This document shows, in pieces, positions 9,428 through 18,390 of a stretch of DNA of 64,000 bases; positions within the stretch are counted from its first letter, which is position 1; every line of letters begins with the position of its first letter. The position numbers and the translations under genes are program-made. The notes under the pieces are model-generated. The model did not search any database. It saw only the letters and a list, made by a program, of their open reading frames with translations, and was not told the origin of the DNA. Source of the stretch: Melioribacteraceae bacterium (GTDB lineage Bacteria > Bacteroidota > Ignavibacteria > Ignavibacteriales > Melioribacteraceae); the NCBI GenBank assembly GCA_035362835.1, contig DAOSDY010000002.1, forward strand, positions 317,692 to 381,691, read 5' to 3'.

Positions 9428-10108
9428 ATGAAACCGAATCTGAGTCAGGAAATTGAAAGCTTAAAAACGAATTTGATCAAGATGGCATCCATTGTTGATG
9501 AACAGGTTGAAAGAGTAATTTATGCTCTCGAGACTGGGGAAGTTGATCATTGCAAAGGAATCAAAACCCGTGACCTTGAAGTGGATGCATACGACAACCT
9601 GATCCAGACTCAGTGCGAAAATCTTTTAACACTCTTCAGGCCGCTCGACTCTGATCTGAGGTTTATCCTCTCCTCGCTTATTATTAATAATCAGCTCGAA
9701 CGCTGCGGCGATATAGCTATAAATGTTGCGCAGCATCTTAAGAAAGCTAATGCGCAGAACGAACTGATTATCGAAAGCAGAATTTATGAGATGGGTCAGA
9801 ATGCCCGCAAGATGCTCAAGCAGTCGATCGACTCATTCATTCACCAGGATTCCGATCTTGCAATGCTCGTAATTCAGAGCGATGATAAAGTCGATCAGCT
9901 TAACCGCGATACATTCAAATTCCTCATTAAGAAGATGGAGACGGATATAAAACTAATTGAACCCTGTTCGCATCTTCTTATTCTTACTAGGAATCTTGAG
10001 CGGCTTGCCGATCATGCGACCAATATTGCCGAGAACCTACTATTCTTTGTCGATGGCCAGATAATAAGTCACCGCAAGAATATCGATAAACTGCCGAAGG
10101 TTGAATAA
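9428..10108 (+). CDS. phoU: PhoU, phosphate signalling regulator
   Basis: The protein has 226 residues, the usual length, with two PhoU three-helix-bundle repeats (about 10-100 and 115-210). The metal-binding-type segments are present (ERCGDIAINVAQH and ERLADHATNIAE, the second near the end). PhoU links the Pst transporter to the PhoR kinase and turns the Pho response down when phosphate is plentiful. It follows the PstS-like gene on the same strand. The transporter core and the PhoR/PhoB pair must be elsewhere. Confidence 0.92.
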   Translation: MKPNLSQEIESLKTNLIKMASIVDEQVERVIYALETGEVDHCKGIKTRDLEVDAYDNLIQTQCENLLTLFRPLDSDLRFILSSLIINNQLERCGDIAINVAQHLKKANAQNELIIESRIYEMGQNARKMLKQSIDSFIHQDSDLAMLVIQSDDKVDQLNRDTFKFLIKKMETDIKLIEPCSHLLILTRNLERLADHATNIAENLLFFVDGQIISHRKNIDKLPKVE

Positions 10109-10270
10109 GTCCGGATAGCTCAAAATCTTCTTTTTCAGCCTGAATTCTAATTATTTGCCGACCTATGATCCTCCTCAAATTTACAGGCCGGAAGATCAAA
10201 TTATTTATCCGACTAATTTATTTTAATTGAATGAATTACTATATTGAACACGAGTTACTTGACATAGTTG

Positions 10271-11212
10271 ATGCGAATAATCAAACCAAAAAAACTGAAA
10301 CCCGGGGACGTGATTGGAATTATTTCCCCGGCATCTTCACCTGACGATCTCTCCAAAGTAAACCGCGGCGTTCAATACCTTGAAAAACTCGGATATCGTG
10401 TTGAAGTCGGTAAACATGTCGGTATTCAGGAAGGTTATTTAGCCGGTACTGATCAGCAGAGAATTACAGACATCCATTCGATGTTCGCTAACAAACTTAT
10501 TAAGGCAATCTTCTCAATCAGAGGCGGTTACGGCTCCGGAAGACTCCTCGATAAACTCAATTACAACCAGATCCGCAATAATCCGAAAATATTTGTCGGG
10601 TACAGCGACATCTGCGCGCTTCAGATGGCGTTATTTGTAAAATGCGGATTAATAACATTTGCCGGACCGATGGTGGCGGTCGATTTCCACGACGAGGTGA
10701 GCAAGTTCACCGAAGAAGTTTTCTGGCGCACTATCACTTCCGATAAGAAGATTGGAAAGCTTTCTAATCCGCGCAACGAAAAATTCTACGTTCTCAATAA
10801 AGGACGGAGCTTCGGAAGAATTATCGGCGGCAACCTTAGCGTTTTAACTTCGCTTATGGGGACGGAATACCTTCCTAAACTGAAAGATTCTATTCTGCTT
10901 CTGGAGGATATTAACGAAGCTCCATACAGGATCGACAGGATGTTTAATCAATTGCGGCTCGCGAAAATATTCAAGCAGATAAATGGAATTGTGCTCGGTC
11001 ATTTCGTTAATTGTGTTGAAAGCGATCCCGAAAAGAAATCATTCTCGCTCAACGAGGTTGTAATAGAGTATTTCCAGAAGCTTGATCTTCCTGTGATTTA
11101 TAATGTAAAGCACGGCCATATAAAAGAGAATCTTACTATTCCGTTCGGAATCCGGTGCGTACTTAATGCTTCAAGGGGATATATTGAAATTCCGGAAAGC
11201 GCGGTTAGCTGA
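10271..11212 (+). CDS. LD-carboxypeptidase (S66 family)
   Basis: The protein has 313 residues counting from the ATG at 10271; the TTG three bases upstream is a less likely start. It matches the LdcA/MccF family in length and motifs: the nucleophile Ser112 in GYSDICAL, Glu212 in LLEDINEAPYR and the His281/His283 pair in KHGH. These enzymes remove the terminal D-Ala from murein tetrapeptides in the cytoplasm during cell-wall recycling, or in MccF relatives cleave peptide-nucleotide toxins. No signal peptide is visible. It is a single gene following PhoU. Confidence 0.88.
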   Translation: MRIIKPKKLKPGDVIGIISPASSPDDLSKVNRGVQYLEKLGYRVEVGKHVGIQEGYLAGTDQQRITDIHSMFANKLIKAIFSIRGGYGSGRLLDKLNYNQIRNNPKIFVGYSDICALQMALFVKCGLITFAGPMVAVDFHDEVSKFTEEVFWRTITSDKKIGKLSNPRNEKFYVLNKGRSFGRIIGGNLSVLTSLMGTEYLPKLKDSILLLEDINEAPYRIDRMFNQLRLAKIFKQINGIVLGHFVNCVESDPEKKSFSLNEVVIEYFQKLDLPVIYNVKHGHIKENLTIPFGIRCVLNASRGYIEIPESAVS

Positions 11213-11411
11213 AAATCTCTAAAAAGCTGAATTGACTGGAATTTCTCAATTTGCTTAATATGTAGAATAACGAATTCGGTTTATTCTCTTTTTTAAGAAA
11301 TCCCTGAAAATTCAGCGTCTTTTGCAATTATTTTCACTCCTTTTTCAACTGGTATATTTGTTGTTCATTTGTCCGGTAACCCTGACTCTTAAAGATTAAC
11401 CGGAATTTCAA
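11213..11411. other. Intergenic region upstream of hydE
   Basis: The stretch between the carboxypeptidase gene and the small ORF/hydE pair is AT-rich. It holds a full TAnnTTTG match (TATATTTG, 11353-11360), but no TTG at the right distance. I see no hairpin terminator or RNA gene. Confidence 0.3.
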
Positions 11412-11543
11412 ATGGAATTTATAAACAGAAAATATATCCGTTCACTAATCAATAATCCTGAACTTAAACTTCAGAAAGAATTAATTCTCTTTGCGCCTCT
11501 TGATTTAACGAATCAGTCTGTTAATAAATTTATTTGCTGCTGA
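11412..11543 (+). CDS. Possible 43-residue ORF coupled to hydE
   Basis: An ATG-initiated frame of 43 codons ends in TGA whose last base is the A of the hydE ATG (TGATG overlap), an arrangement typical of translational coupling. The peptide is mixed in charge, has no membrane segment and ends in Cys-Cys. I do not recognise it. It may be chance, or it may be a leader peptide. A TAnnTTTG box lies 52 bp upstream. Confidence 0.3.
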   Translation: MEFINRKYIRSLINNPELKLQKELILFAPLDLTNQSVNKFICC

Positions 11544-12604
11544 TGGATATTGAAAAACTTTTACATAGCGACCAGCTGACAAGAGATGAAATAATCTTTC
11601 TTCTTAGTCTCAAGGAGAAGGAGGAGATCGAACTTCTCTTCAAGAGGGCAGACGAGGTACGACAGGAATTCTGCGGTGATGAAGTCCACCTCCGCGGTAT
11701 AATCGAGATCTCGAATTTCTGCGACCAGAATTGTTTCTACTGCGGATTACGTGAAGATAATTATAATCTCGAACGCTACCGGATGACACCAGACGAGATA
11801 ATCGAGACCGCGCACCTGATCCATAATTTCGGTATACATACAATCGTACTTCAATCCGGTGAAGATCATGTTATGGATACCGACCTTATCGCTTATATCA
11901 TCTATTCGATCAAGCAGAAGACCGACGCCGCTATAACACTCAGTCTCGGTGAAAGGGGATTCGACGAGTACCGCACATGGAAGATTGCCGGAGCGGACCG
12001 TTACCTCTTGAAACACGAGACAGCCAATCCAAAACTTTACGAAGCATACCATCATAAACAGAAACTTTCCGAGCGGCTCGCTCATTTAAAATTTTTGAAA
12101 GTGATCGGTTATCAGATCGGCTCAGGAAATATGATAGGGCTTCCGATGCAGACAATTGATGATATCGCAGATGATATACTCCTCTGTAAAGAACTCGATC
12201 TCTATCTTGCCGCGTTCGGGCCATTCATTCCTTCCCCTCATACGCCGTATCAGTTGAAGAAACCGGGGAGCGTTGAGCTCACTCTCAAGACTATGGCGGT
12301 AGCACGGCTTGTGCTTAAGAATATTCATATTCCCGCTACAACTGCGCTTGCAACTCTTGACGAAGAGGGAAGAGTAAAAGGATTGAATGCCGGCGCGAAC
12401 GTTGTTATGCCCGATTTCACCCCAAATCCCTACAGGGATCAATATCAGATCTATCCGGACCGTAAGTGCGTTACAGATGATCCGATGAAGTTGAGGCCTA
12501 CTCTTCAATCCCAGCTCGAATTGATAGGAAGGCGTATCTCTTCATCCAGGGGCGATTCACTCAAATTCACACCCCAGCAGATTACAAACTGGTCGTTCAA
12601 ATAA
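11543..12604 (+). CDS. hydE: HydE, radical SAM maturase of [FeFe]-hydrogenase
   Basis: The protein has 353 residues from the ATG at 11543. The radical-SAM cluster motif C60-x3-C64-x2-C67 (CDQNCFYCGL) is followed by the HydE-type RYRMTPDEI segment, and the C-terminal part has the family patterns GPFIPSPHTP, IPATTALATL and GANVVMPDFTPNPYR. HydE works with HydF and HydG to build the 2Fe subcluster of [FeFe]-hydrogenase. None of those partners is in the window, so the hydrogenase must be elsewhere or the protein has another job. PylB and biotin-synthase-like proteins are the main alternatives but fit less well. Confidence 0.85.
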   Translation: MDIEKLLHSDQLTRDEIIFLLSLKEKEEIELLFKRADEVRQEFCGDEVHLRGIIEISNFCDQNCFYCGLREDNYNLERYRMTPDEIIETAHLIHNFGIHTIVLQSGEDHVMDTDLIAYIIYSIKQKTDAAITLSLGERGFDEYRTWKIAGADRYLLKHETANPKLYEAYHHKQKLSERLAHLKFLKVIGYQIGSGNMIGLPMQTIDDIADDILLCKELDLYLAAFGPFIPSPHTPYQLKKPGSVELTLKTMAVARLVLKNIHIPATTALATLDEEGRVKGLNAGANVVMPDFTPNPYRDQYQIYPDRKCVTDDPMKLRPTLQSQLELIGRRISSSRGDSLKFTPQQITNWSFK

Positions 12605-12668
12605 ATCCCTTTTATTGATTGACCGATTGATTGTATATTTCCACCACAAAATTTAACGGAGTTAAAAG

Positions 12669-13175
12669 ATGAGAAACAAATTTCTTCTTTTTTCAATGAT
12701 GATCTTCATTTTCAGTTTCTGCAGTTCGATAAATGATAAAGAGGTTTTCGATAAAGCGGCGAAGGACCTTAGCGAACAGAAATACCAGGATGCGGTCGAC
12801 GGTTTTACACGAGTAGCCGATGAAGCGCCGGGAAGTGATTATGCGCCGCAGGCTCTTTTTGAATGCGCCAAGATCTATCACATGGAACAGATACCCTTGC
12901 TTCCTAAAGAGGAGTCGCTTAAGAAAGCAGTTGAATATTATAAAAGAATCTACGCTGATTACCCGGATTTTAAAGAAGCTCCCCCTTCCATGATGATGAC
13001 CGGATTTATACTCGCGAACGAACTGAATAAGAGTGAAGAGGCAAAATCGGTCTATGAGGAATTCCTGAAAAAATATCCTGGCGATCCACTCGCCGGCTCC
13101 GTTAAACTCGAACTCGAATCGATCGGGCTTACTCCGGATCAGATTCTTCAGCAGAGACTCGAAGGCACAAAATAG
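12669..13175 (+). CDS. TPR-containing lipoprotein
   Basis: The protein has 168 residues. A lipoprotein-like signal ends in FSFC (Cys18). The rest is helical with TPR/BamD-like repeats (AAKDLSEQKYQDAVDGF, then EEAKSVYEEFLKKYPGD). It is probably an envelope scaffold protein. A TTG-N16-TATATTTC pair (12615-12641) could be its promoter. The stop codon shares a base with the GTG of the DUF58 gene, so the two are translated together. A precise role cannot be given. Confidence 0.75.
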   Translation: MRNKFLLFSMMIFIFSFCSSINDKEVFDKAAKDLSEQKYQDAVDGFTRVADEAPGSDYAPQALFECAKIYHMEQIPLLPKEESLKKAVEYYKRIYADYPDFKEAPPSMMMTGFILANELNKSEEAKSVYEEFLKKYPGDPLAGSVKLELESIGLTPDQILQQRLEGTK

Positions 13176-14083
13176 TGTCGGTTAAAGCAAAGGATTACAG
13201 AAAGTTTCTCGATCCTTCCGTAATCTCAAAGATCAAATCGCTCGAGCTGAAAGCTAGGATGATTGTGGAAGGTTTTATGGTCGGACTTCACCGTTCGCCT
13301 TACCACGGTTTCAGCGTTGAGTTCAGCGAACACCGTCCCTATATGCAGGGCGACCCGATACGCAATATCGACTGGAAAGTTTATGCGAAAAGGGAGAAAT
13401 ATTTCATAAAGCAGTTTGAGGAAGAGACCAACCTGATCTGCAATATCTTCGTGGATATCAGCAGGTCGATGCAGTTCAAACACACATCGGACGTTTCGAA
13501 GCTTGAATACGGAATCACTCTCGCCGCGGCGCTCAGCTATATTATGATCAATCAGCAGGATGCTGTGGGGCTTACTCTCTATTCCGACCGGGTTCACGAT
13601 TACCTGCCGCCCAAATCGAACAGGGTCTACTTAAAAACTCTTCTTACTGCGCTCAACCGTATTAAACCTTCAGGCGCTACGCAGACTTCCAAATGTCTCG
13701 ATTCGGTTGCAGAAAAAATAATAAAGCGCGGACTAACAATAATCATCTCCGATTTTTTTGACGATCCCGATTCGATTATCTCAGCTTTAAAACAGATTCA
13801 TTTCAGGAAGAATGAAGTAATTGTTTTCCAGGTTCTCGATCCGGTTGAAAAGAATTTCGGGTTCGACAGGGATTCGATTTTTGTGGATCTTGAAACCGAC
13901 GAGAAGATTACAACACAGCCGCATCATATACGCAAAGCATATCAGCAGGCGATGGCCGAATACCTTAACCGGCTCAAGAGCAGCTGCCTCAATTACGGAA
14001 TTGAATATAATCTGATTGAGACCGATCAGCCCTTCGATAAAGCGATTATCGCCTACTTCGCAAAACGACAAAGAATGGGGTAG
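13175..14083 (+). CDS. DUF58 (vWA-like) protein
   Basis: The protein has 302 residues starting at GTG. It carries the DUF58 signature EHRPYMQGDPIRNIDWKVYA (about 49-68) and a following von Willebrand A-like domain with a MIDAS-type start (VDISRSM, near residue 97). DUF58 proteins usually stand next to MoxR AAA ATPases, but no MoxR gene or Bat-type partner is found here. It overlaps the TPR lipoprotein gene by one base. The function is likely metal- or chaperone-linked protein assembly, which is inference from the family. Confidence 0.88.
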   Translation: MSVKAKDYRKFLDPSVISKIKSLELKARMIVEGFMVGLHRSPYHGFSVEFSEHRPYMQGDPIRNIDWKVYAKREKYFIKQFEEETNLICNIFVDISRSMQFKHTSDVSKLEYGITLAAALSYIMINQQDAVGLTLYSDRVHDYLPPKSNRVYLKTLLTALNRIKPSGATQTSKCLDSVAEKIIKRGLTIIISDFFDDPDSIISALKQIHFRKNEVIVFQVLDPVEKNFGFDRDSIFVDLETDEKITTQPHHIRKAYQQAMAEYLNRLKSSCLNYGIEYNLIETDQPFDKAIIAYFAKRQRMG

Positions 14084-14388
14084 GAAGGGAGTTCTGGATT
14101 AGTGGTTCTTGGTTCTTTGTTCGTGGTTCTTAGTTCACCTTAGAAAATGCGGGGCCGGCTTGGTTCGTAGATCTTAACTTTCGTCAGGATGACACTGTGC
14201 CTGTATTCCCCATAAATTTTCCTATTACATAATATTCTAACTCTTCGTAACTTTTAATCAATTAAAAGAGTCAAATAGACATTCATCCTGAACAATTTGT
14301 GATAAAATCCTATTTCTTATGTTTACACAAGTCTCTCGAAAAAAACTTCATCAATTTCTTTTCGTTAATATATCTTAAGGAGCATTTA
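14084..14388. other. Intergenic region with a dispersed simple repeat
   Basis: The region of about 300 bp contains the GGTTCTT-type repeat at 14103-14133 and a CAGGATGACA fragment of a kind common in intergenic repeats. AAGGAG at 14377-14382 is the Shine-Dalgarno sequence for the next gene. No gene is seen. Confidence 0.6.
14103..14133 (-). repeat. 31-nt dispersed repeat, copy A (inverted)
   Basis: The reverse complement of these 31 bases matches 28100-28130 at 30 of 31 positions. It is built from imperfect AAGAACCA/ACGAAC words. The two copies lie in opposite orientations about 14 kb apart, both in spacers upstream of exported-protein genes. Confidence 0.8.
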
Positions 14389-17300
14389 ATGAAAAAACTA
14401 AACCAATCATTTACACCGGGCAATTTGCTATTCAGATTGTCCGCGGTTCTAATTTTAATTTTGTTCATATCAGCTTCAGTCTACGCGCAGGGAACGCGTC
14501 TTCTGCGTCAGCCGGCTGTCAGTTCCGAAAAAATTGTATTTGCATACGGCGGAGACCTTTGGGTTTGTAAGCTGGATGGTAAGGATCTTAAAAGGTTAAC
14601 AAGCACACCTGCTGTTGAAAGCGATCCTCATTTCTCGCCCGACGGGAAAACGATTGCCTTCACTTCAAACAGGTCCGGAATTAGTGCCGTCTATGTTATG
14701 TCTGTCGAAGGCGGGGATCCAGTACGGCTCACCTGGTATCCTGCATCCGCAACTGCACTCGGCTGGACTCCGGACGGAAAGAATATTCTCTACTCATCCA
14801 ACCGGGAAACCGCGCCTACTGCTTACGACCGGCTCTGGCTTGTTCCTAAAGACGGCGGCTATTCAACGCTTCTCTATAAACAGTGGGGAACAGACGGCGC
14901 GTTTTCGCCCGACGGTAAAAAAATTGTCGCGGACAGAATCTCGCGATGGGATAAAGAATGGCGCAATTACAGGGGCGGACAGAATTCTTCCCTTTACATA
15001 CTCGACCTCGATAATATGAATGAGGTCCTGATACCGAATGAAAAAAGGACGATCGATATTCAACCTGTCTGGCTCGACGACATGATCTATTTCCTTTCCG
15101 ACAGGGACTGGATTGTAAATATCTGGTCTTATTCACATAAGTCAGGCGAACTGAAACAGGTTACAAAGTTTACAGGAACGGATATTAAGTGGCTCAATGC
15201 CGGCGCAGGAAAATTAACTTTTGAACGGGAAGGATATATCAACATACTCGATCCGAAAACCGGAAACGTTAAGCAGCTCGAGATTAATGTAATAGGCGAT
15301 TTCCCGTGGGCAGAGACTAAGTGGGAGGACGTCAGCAGTTCGGTTAATTCCGTTTCTCTTTCGCCAACAGGTAAACGCGCTTTAATGGAAAGCCGCGGAG
15401 AAATTTTTACCGTCCCGGTTAAACACGGCAATTCAAGAAATTTAACTAAGAGCTCCGACGCTGCTGATAGATCGCCGATCTGGTCTCCGAAAGGTGATAA
15501 GATCGCTTGGTTCTCTGATAAAGATAATAAAGGATATAAATTATTTATCGCCGATCAGGACGGGCTCTCGGAACCGAAAACCCTTTCGATCGGTGAATCA
15601 AAGTTCGTGTGGATTCCATCTTGGTCGCCCGACGGCAAGTATATCGCATTCTGCGACGATGAGGTGAGAATACAGGTAATAGAAATTGAAACTGGCAAAA
15701 TCACAACTGCAGATGTTGGCGGCAATAATATTGAGAGAGGTAATAACGGAATTACTTGGTCGCCCGATTCCAAATGGCTTGCGTATTCAAAATCGGGTTC
15801 CAATAATTTCAGGCAGATCTTTGTCTGGTCCCTCGAAACAAAAACATCTAAACCCCTTACAGATCCTTTCGCGGATTCATTCTCGCCTTCATGGGACAGG
15901 AACGGAAAACAGTTATACTTCCTCGCGAGCACCGATGTGGCTCTCGCTTCCGGATGGGCTAATACATCCGCAATGACAGCCGATCCGTCCTACGCGGCAT
16001 ACCTTATAAATTTAAGAGCTGACGATCAGTCACCTTTCAGTTTAAGAAGCGATGAAGAAAAAGAAGTAAAAGACAAACCTGAAAAAAACGGCAAGGAGAA
16101 TGAAAAGAAAACTGATGATACAAAGGCAGCCGCTGCAAAACCCGACAAGGCGGAAAAGAAAGATACCGCTCTCGTTAAAATTGATTTCGGCGGAATTGAG
16201 AGAAGAATAATTCCTCTTCCTATTCCGGCAAGATCATACCGGTTTACTTTAAGCGGGCCGGAAGGTTCTGTCTTTATCGCAGAAATAATCCCTAACACTC
16301 CCGGATTCCTTCTTAAAAAATTCTCTCTCGAAAAAAGGGAAGCTGAGGACTTTATTAAATCCGCGCGGCAGGTTTCAGTTTCCGCCGACGGTAAACAGAT
16401 TCTCTTCCAGGAAGGAACTACGTGGAAGGTAGCCGGAACAGCAGCTCCGGTAGGAACAGGAGGCGACCGCCTGAACATAAGTCTGAAAATGAACCTCGAC
16501 CGTCTCAGCGAATGGAATCAGATTTTTGAAGAGGCATGGCGTTACGAGAAAAATCATTTCTACGATCCCGGTATGCACGGGCGCGACTGGGATGAAGTAT
16601 ACGACCGTTATTCACCGTTGATTAAATATGTGCGTCACCGTGCCGATCTTAATTATATTATCGATCAGGTGAACGGCGAATTATCCGTGGGTCACAGTTT
16701 CGTAGGCGGCGGAGATTATCCTAATGTTGATGAGAACAGGACAGGTCTGCCGGGCGCGGATCTTATTCCGGAAAACGGGCGCTGGAAGATTGCGAGAATA
16801 TTTACTTCCGAAAGCTGGAATCCCGAACTCTCGGCTCCGTTAGATAAACCGGGCCTCAAAGTGAAAGAAGGGAATTACATAGTTGGTATTGACGGAAATG
16901 AAATAACCGACAAAGTAGATCCTTACAAATATTTCGACGGCACCGCAGGAACGCAGGTGGTTCTGCACATAAATGATAAACCCGAATTCGAAAATTCCTG
17001 GGAGGTTATTATTCAGCCGATCGCTTCCGATAGGGGGCTCCGCCAGCGGGCGTGGGTTGAGGATAACAGGAAACTCGTTGATAAATTATCGGACGGCAAA
17101 CTCGCATACGTATGGGTCCCTAATACAGGAGGACCGGGAGTGATATCATTCAACAGGTATTTCTTCGCTCAGCAAGATAAAGAAGGCGCCGTTATAGACG
17201 AACGTTTTAACGGAGGCGGACTGCTCGATGATTATATGGTTGATCTAATGACGCGCTCACTCCGCGCCGCGCTTACAAATGAAGTTCCGGACGGAAAACC

Positions 17301-17712
17301 GTTCCGGCTCCCCGCAGGAATTTTAGGCCCCAAAGTATTGCTGATAAATGAACTCTCGGGCTCGGGCGGCGACTTCTTCCCGTGGGTCTTCCGTCAGCAG
17401 AATGCGGGTCCGCTCATCGGTATGAGAACGTGGGGCGGATTGGTTAAATCATCAGTGCATTACAGGTTTGTGGACGGAAGCACAGCTACCGCGCCGGATA
17501 ATGCCGTATTCGACCCGATTAATAAGAAATGGATTGCGGAGAATGAAGGTGTCCCGGCTGATATTGAAGTCCGCCTCGACGCTAAATCGTTATCGGAAGG
17601 AAGGGATGTTCAGCTTGAAAGGGCTGTAAAGGAGACGTTGGAATTGCTCAAAGAGAAGGGAAGCATTAAAGTTGAGAATCCTCCGTATCCAAAACCCGCT
17701 GTAAAGAAATAA
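14389..17712 (+). CDS. Secreted tricorn-like protease (beta-propeller, PDZ, S41)
   Basis: I place the start at the ATG 14389 (AAGGAG seven bases upstream), which opens a clear signal peptide (hydrophobic 15-33, cleaved after VYAQ); a GTG 30 codons upstream would bury it. The mature 1070-residue protein has TolB/WD40-like propeller repeats (about 35-520, many SPDGK motifs), a Lys/Glu-rich linker (about 560-600), a second beta region, a PDZ-like domain and a C-terminal S41/tricorn protease core. The core shows GHSFVGG (His about 769) and LSGSGGD (Ser about 990). It should degrade peptides in the periplasm. A strong terminator follows. Confidence 0.9.
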   Translation: MKKLNQSFTPGNLLFRLSAVLILILFISASVYAQGTRLLRQPAVSSEKIVFAYGGDLWVCKLDGKDLKRLTSTPAVESDPHFSPDGKTIAFTSNRSGISAVYVMSVEGGDPVRLTWYPASATALGWTPDGKNILYSSNRETAPTAYDRLWLVPKDGGYSTLLYKQWGTDGAFSPDGKKIVADRISRWDKEWRNYRGGQNSSLYILDLDNMNEVLIPNEKRTIDIQPVWLDDMIYFLSDRDWIVNIWSYSHKSGELKQVTKFTGTDIKWLNAGAGKLTFEREGYINILDPKTGNVKQLEINVIGDFPWAETKWEDVSSSVNSVSLSPTGKRALMESRGEIFTVPVKHGNSRNLTKSSDAADRSPIWSPKGDKIAWFSDKDNKGYKLFIADQDGLSEPKTLSIGESKFVWIPSWSPDGKYIAFCDDEVRIQVIEIETGKITTADVGGNNIERGNNGITWSPDSKWLAYSKSGSNNFRQIFVWSLETKTSKPLTDPFADSFSPSWDRNGKQLYFLASTDVALASGWANTSAMTADPSYAAYLINLRADDQSPFSLRSDEEKEVKDKPEKNGKENEKKTDDTKAAAAKPDKAEKKDTALVKIDFGGIERRIIPLPIPARSYRFTLSGPEGSVFIAEIIPNTPGFLLKKFSLEKREAEDFIKSARQVSVSADGKQILFQEGTTWKVAGTAAPVGTGGDRLNISLKMNLDRLSEWNQIFEEAWRYEKNHFYDPGMHGRDWDEVYDRYSPLIKYVRHRADLNYIIDQVNGELSVGHSFVGGGDYPNVDENRTGLPGADLIPENGRWKIARIFTSESWNPELSAPLDKPGLKVKEGNYIVGIDGNEITDKVDPYKYFDGTAGTQVVLHINDKPEFENSWEVIIQPIASDRGLRQRAWVEDNRKLVDKLSDGKLAYVWVPNTGGPGVISFNRYFFAQQDKEGAVIDERFNGGGLLDDYMVDLMTRSLRAALTNEVPDGKPFRLPAGILGPKVLLINELSGSGGDFFPWVFRQQNAGPLIGMRTWGGLVKSSVHYRFVDGSTATAPDNAVFDPINKKWIAENEGVPADIEVRLDAKSLSEGRDVQLERAVKETLELLKEKGSIKVENPPYPKPAVKK

Positions 17713-17725
17713 TTGTTCAAAACGA

Positions 17726-17757
17726 AAGCCCGCTAATTCGAAAGCGGGCTTTTATTA
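17726..17757 (+). terminator. Terminator of the tricorn-like protease gene
   Basis: AAGCCCGCT (17726-17734) pairs perfectly with AGCGGGCTT (17743-17751) around an 8-nt loop, followed by TTATTATT. It should stop read-through into the cassette array, so the cassettes need another promoter. Confidence 0.8.
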
Positions 17758-17792
17758 TTATCTGCGTTAATCAGTTTAATCTGCGTCATCCG

Positions 17793-17815
17793 CGTTCTAT
17801 CAGGTGGATAGAACG
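17793..17815. repeat. Perfect 9-bp hairpin in intergenic repeat
   Basis: CGTTCTATC (17793-17801) and GATAGAACG (17807-17815) flank a 5-nt loop. No T-run follows. It is part of a larger imperfect palindrome with TTAATCAG at the left and CTGATTAA at the right. Confidence 0.6.
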
Positions 17816-18297
17816 CCGATGATCCTTCGCTCCGCTCAGTATCATACGCGGATTCAGCGGATCATCGCTGATTAAGTAAATTGATGAAATCCCGAAATCG
17901 GTAGTCTACTGCAATCAACCAATCATCCAATCATCCAATCAAATGTTTAATTGTTCTTTTCAACCAAGCTTACACCGAACTTTTTGCGACATGCCCAGAA
18001 CAGTTTTAATCTTTGCCTTTTCCGTCTTCTGTCTTCCGACTTCTCGCTTCCCGCCCTCATGCAACTTTTCCCTTGCAATTCATAAGTTGAAATTTTAACT
18101 TGCTTCAGCATTCAGAGGGGTTCTTAATGCCTTACACTTCTTCCGCATGTCTTCTTACTTATCAATTCTCCTTTTTCACCGCAGCATTTTTAACAGCTTC
18201 CTTTAGAACAAAAAAGATATTACAAATAGATGTCTCTCTTTATACCAATAGCAGCAGGTTCAGCAGATCTTATATAGAGTGATTTGTTGGATTGTTT

Positions 18298-18370
18298 GTT
18301 ATACCAAAATAAATCTCGATAACATACAAAAAAGCTATCGGGGACAATCAGCATAAGTATATGTTATACC
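18298..18370 (+). other. Leading recombination region: two GTTATACC sites 65 bp apart
   Basis: GTTATACC occurs at 18298-18305 and 18363-18370. The second is the 5' boundary of cassette 1. Between them CGATA and TATCG form a short inverted repeat. This could be a remnant attI, a decayed attC or an empty mini-cassette. Confidence 0.45.
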
Positions 18371-18390
18371 ACTAAATTGTATTAGAAATT

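Larger units (their letters stand above)
17713..18297. other. Intergenic repeat-rich region before the cassette array
   Basis: No convincing gene is present. It contains the terminator of the protease gene, a patchwork of GCGTCATCCGCG/GCGGATCATCGC inverted segments (17761-17880) with a perfect 9-bp hairpin (17793-17815), and a short CAATCATC tandem run (17911-17940). The composition shifts to AT-rich towards 18200, where the cassette array begins. Confidence 0.6.

Noticed and set aside
11640..12508. Long antisense ORFs inside hydE
   Set aside because: They arise from codon bias of the real gene and lack any known motif.
18100..18282. 60-codon ORF before the array
   Set aside because: TTG start, no ribosome-binding site, no recognisable domain, and it lies in repeat-rich spacer.
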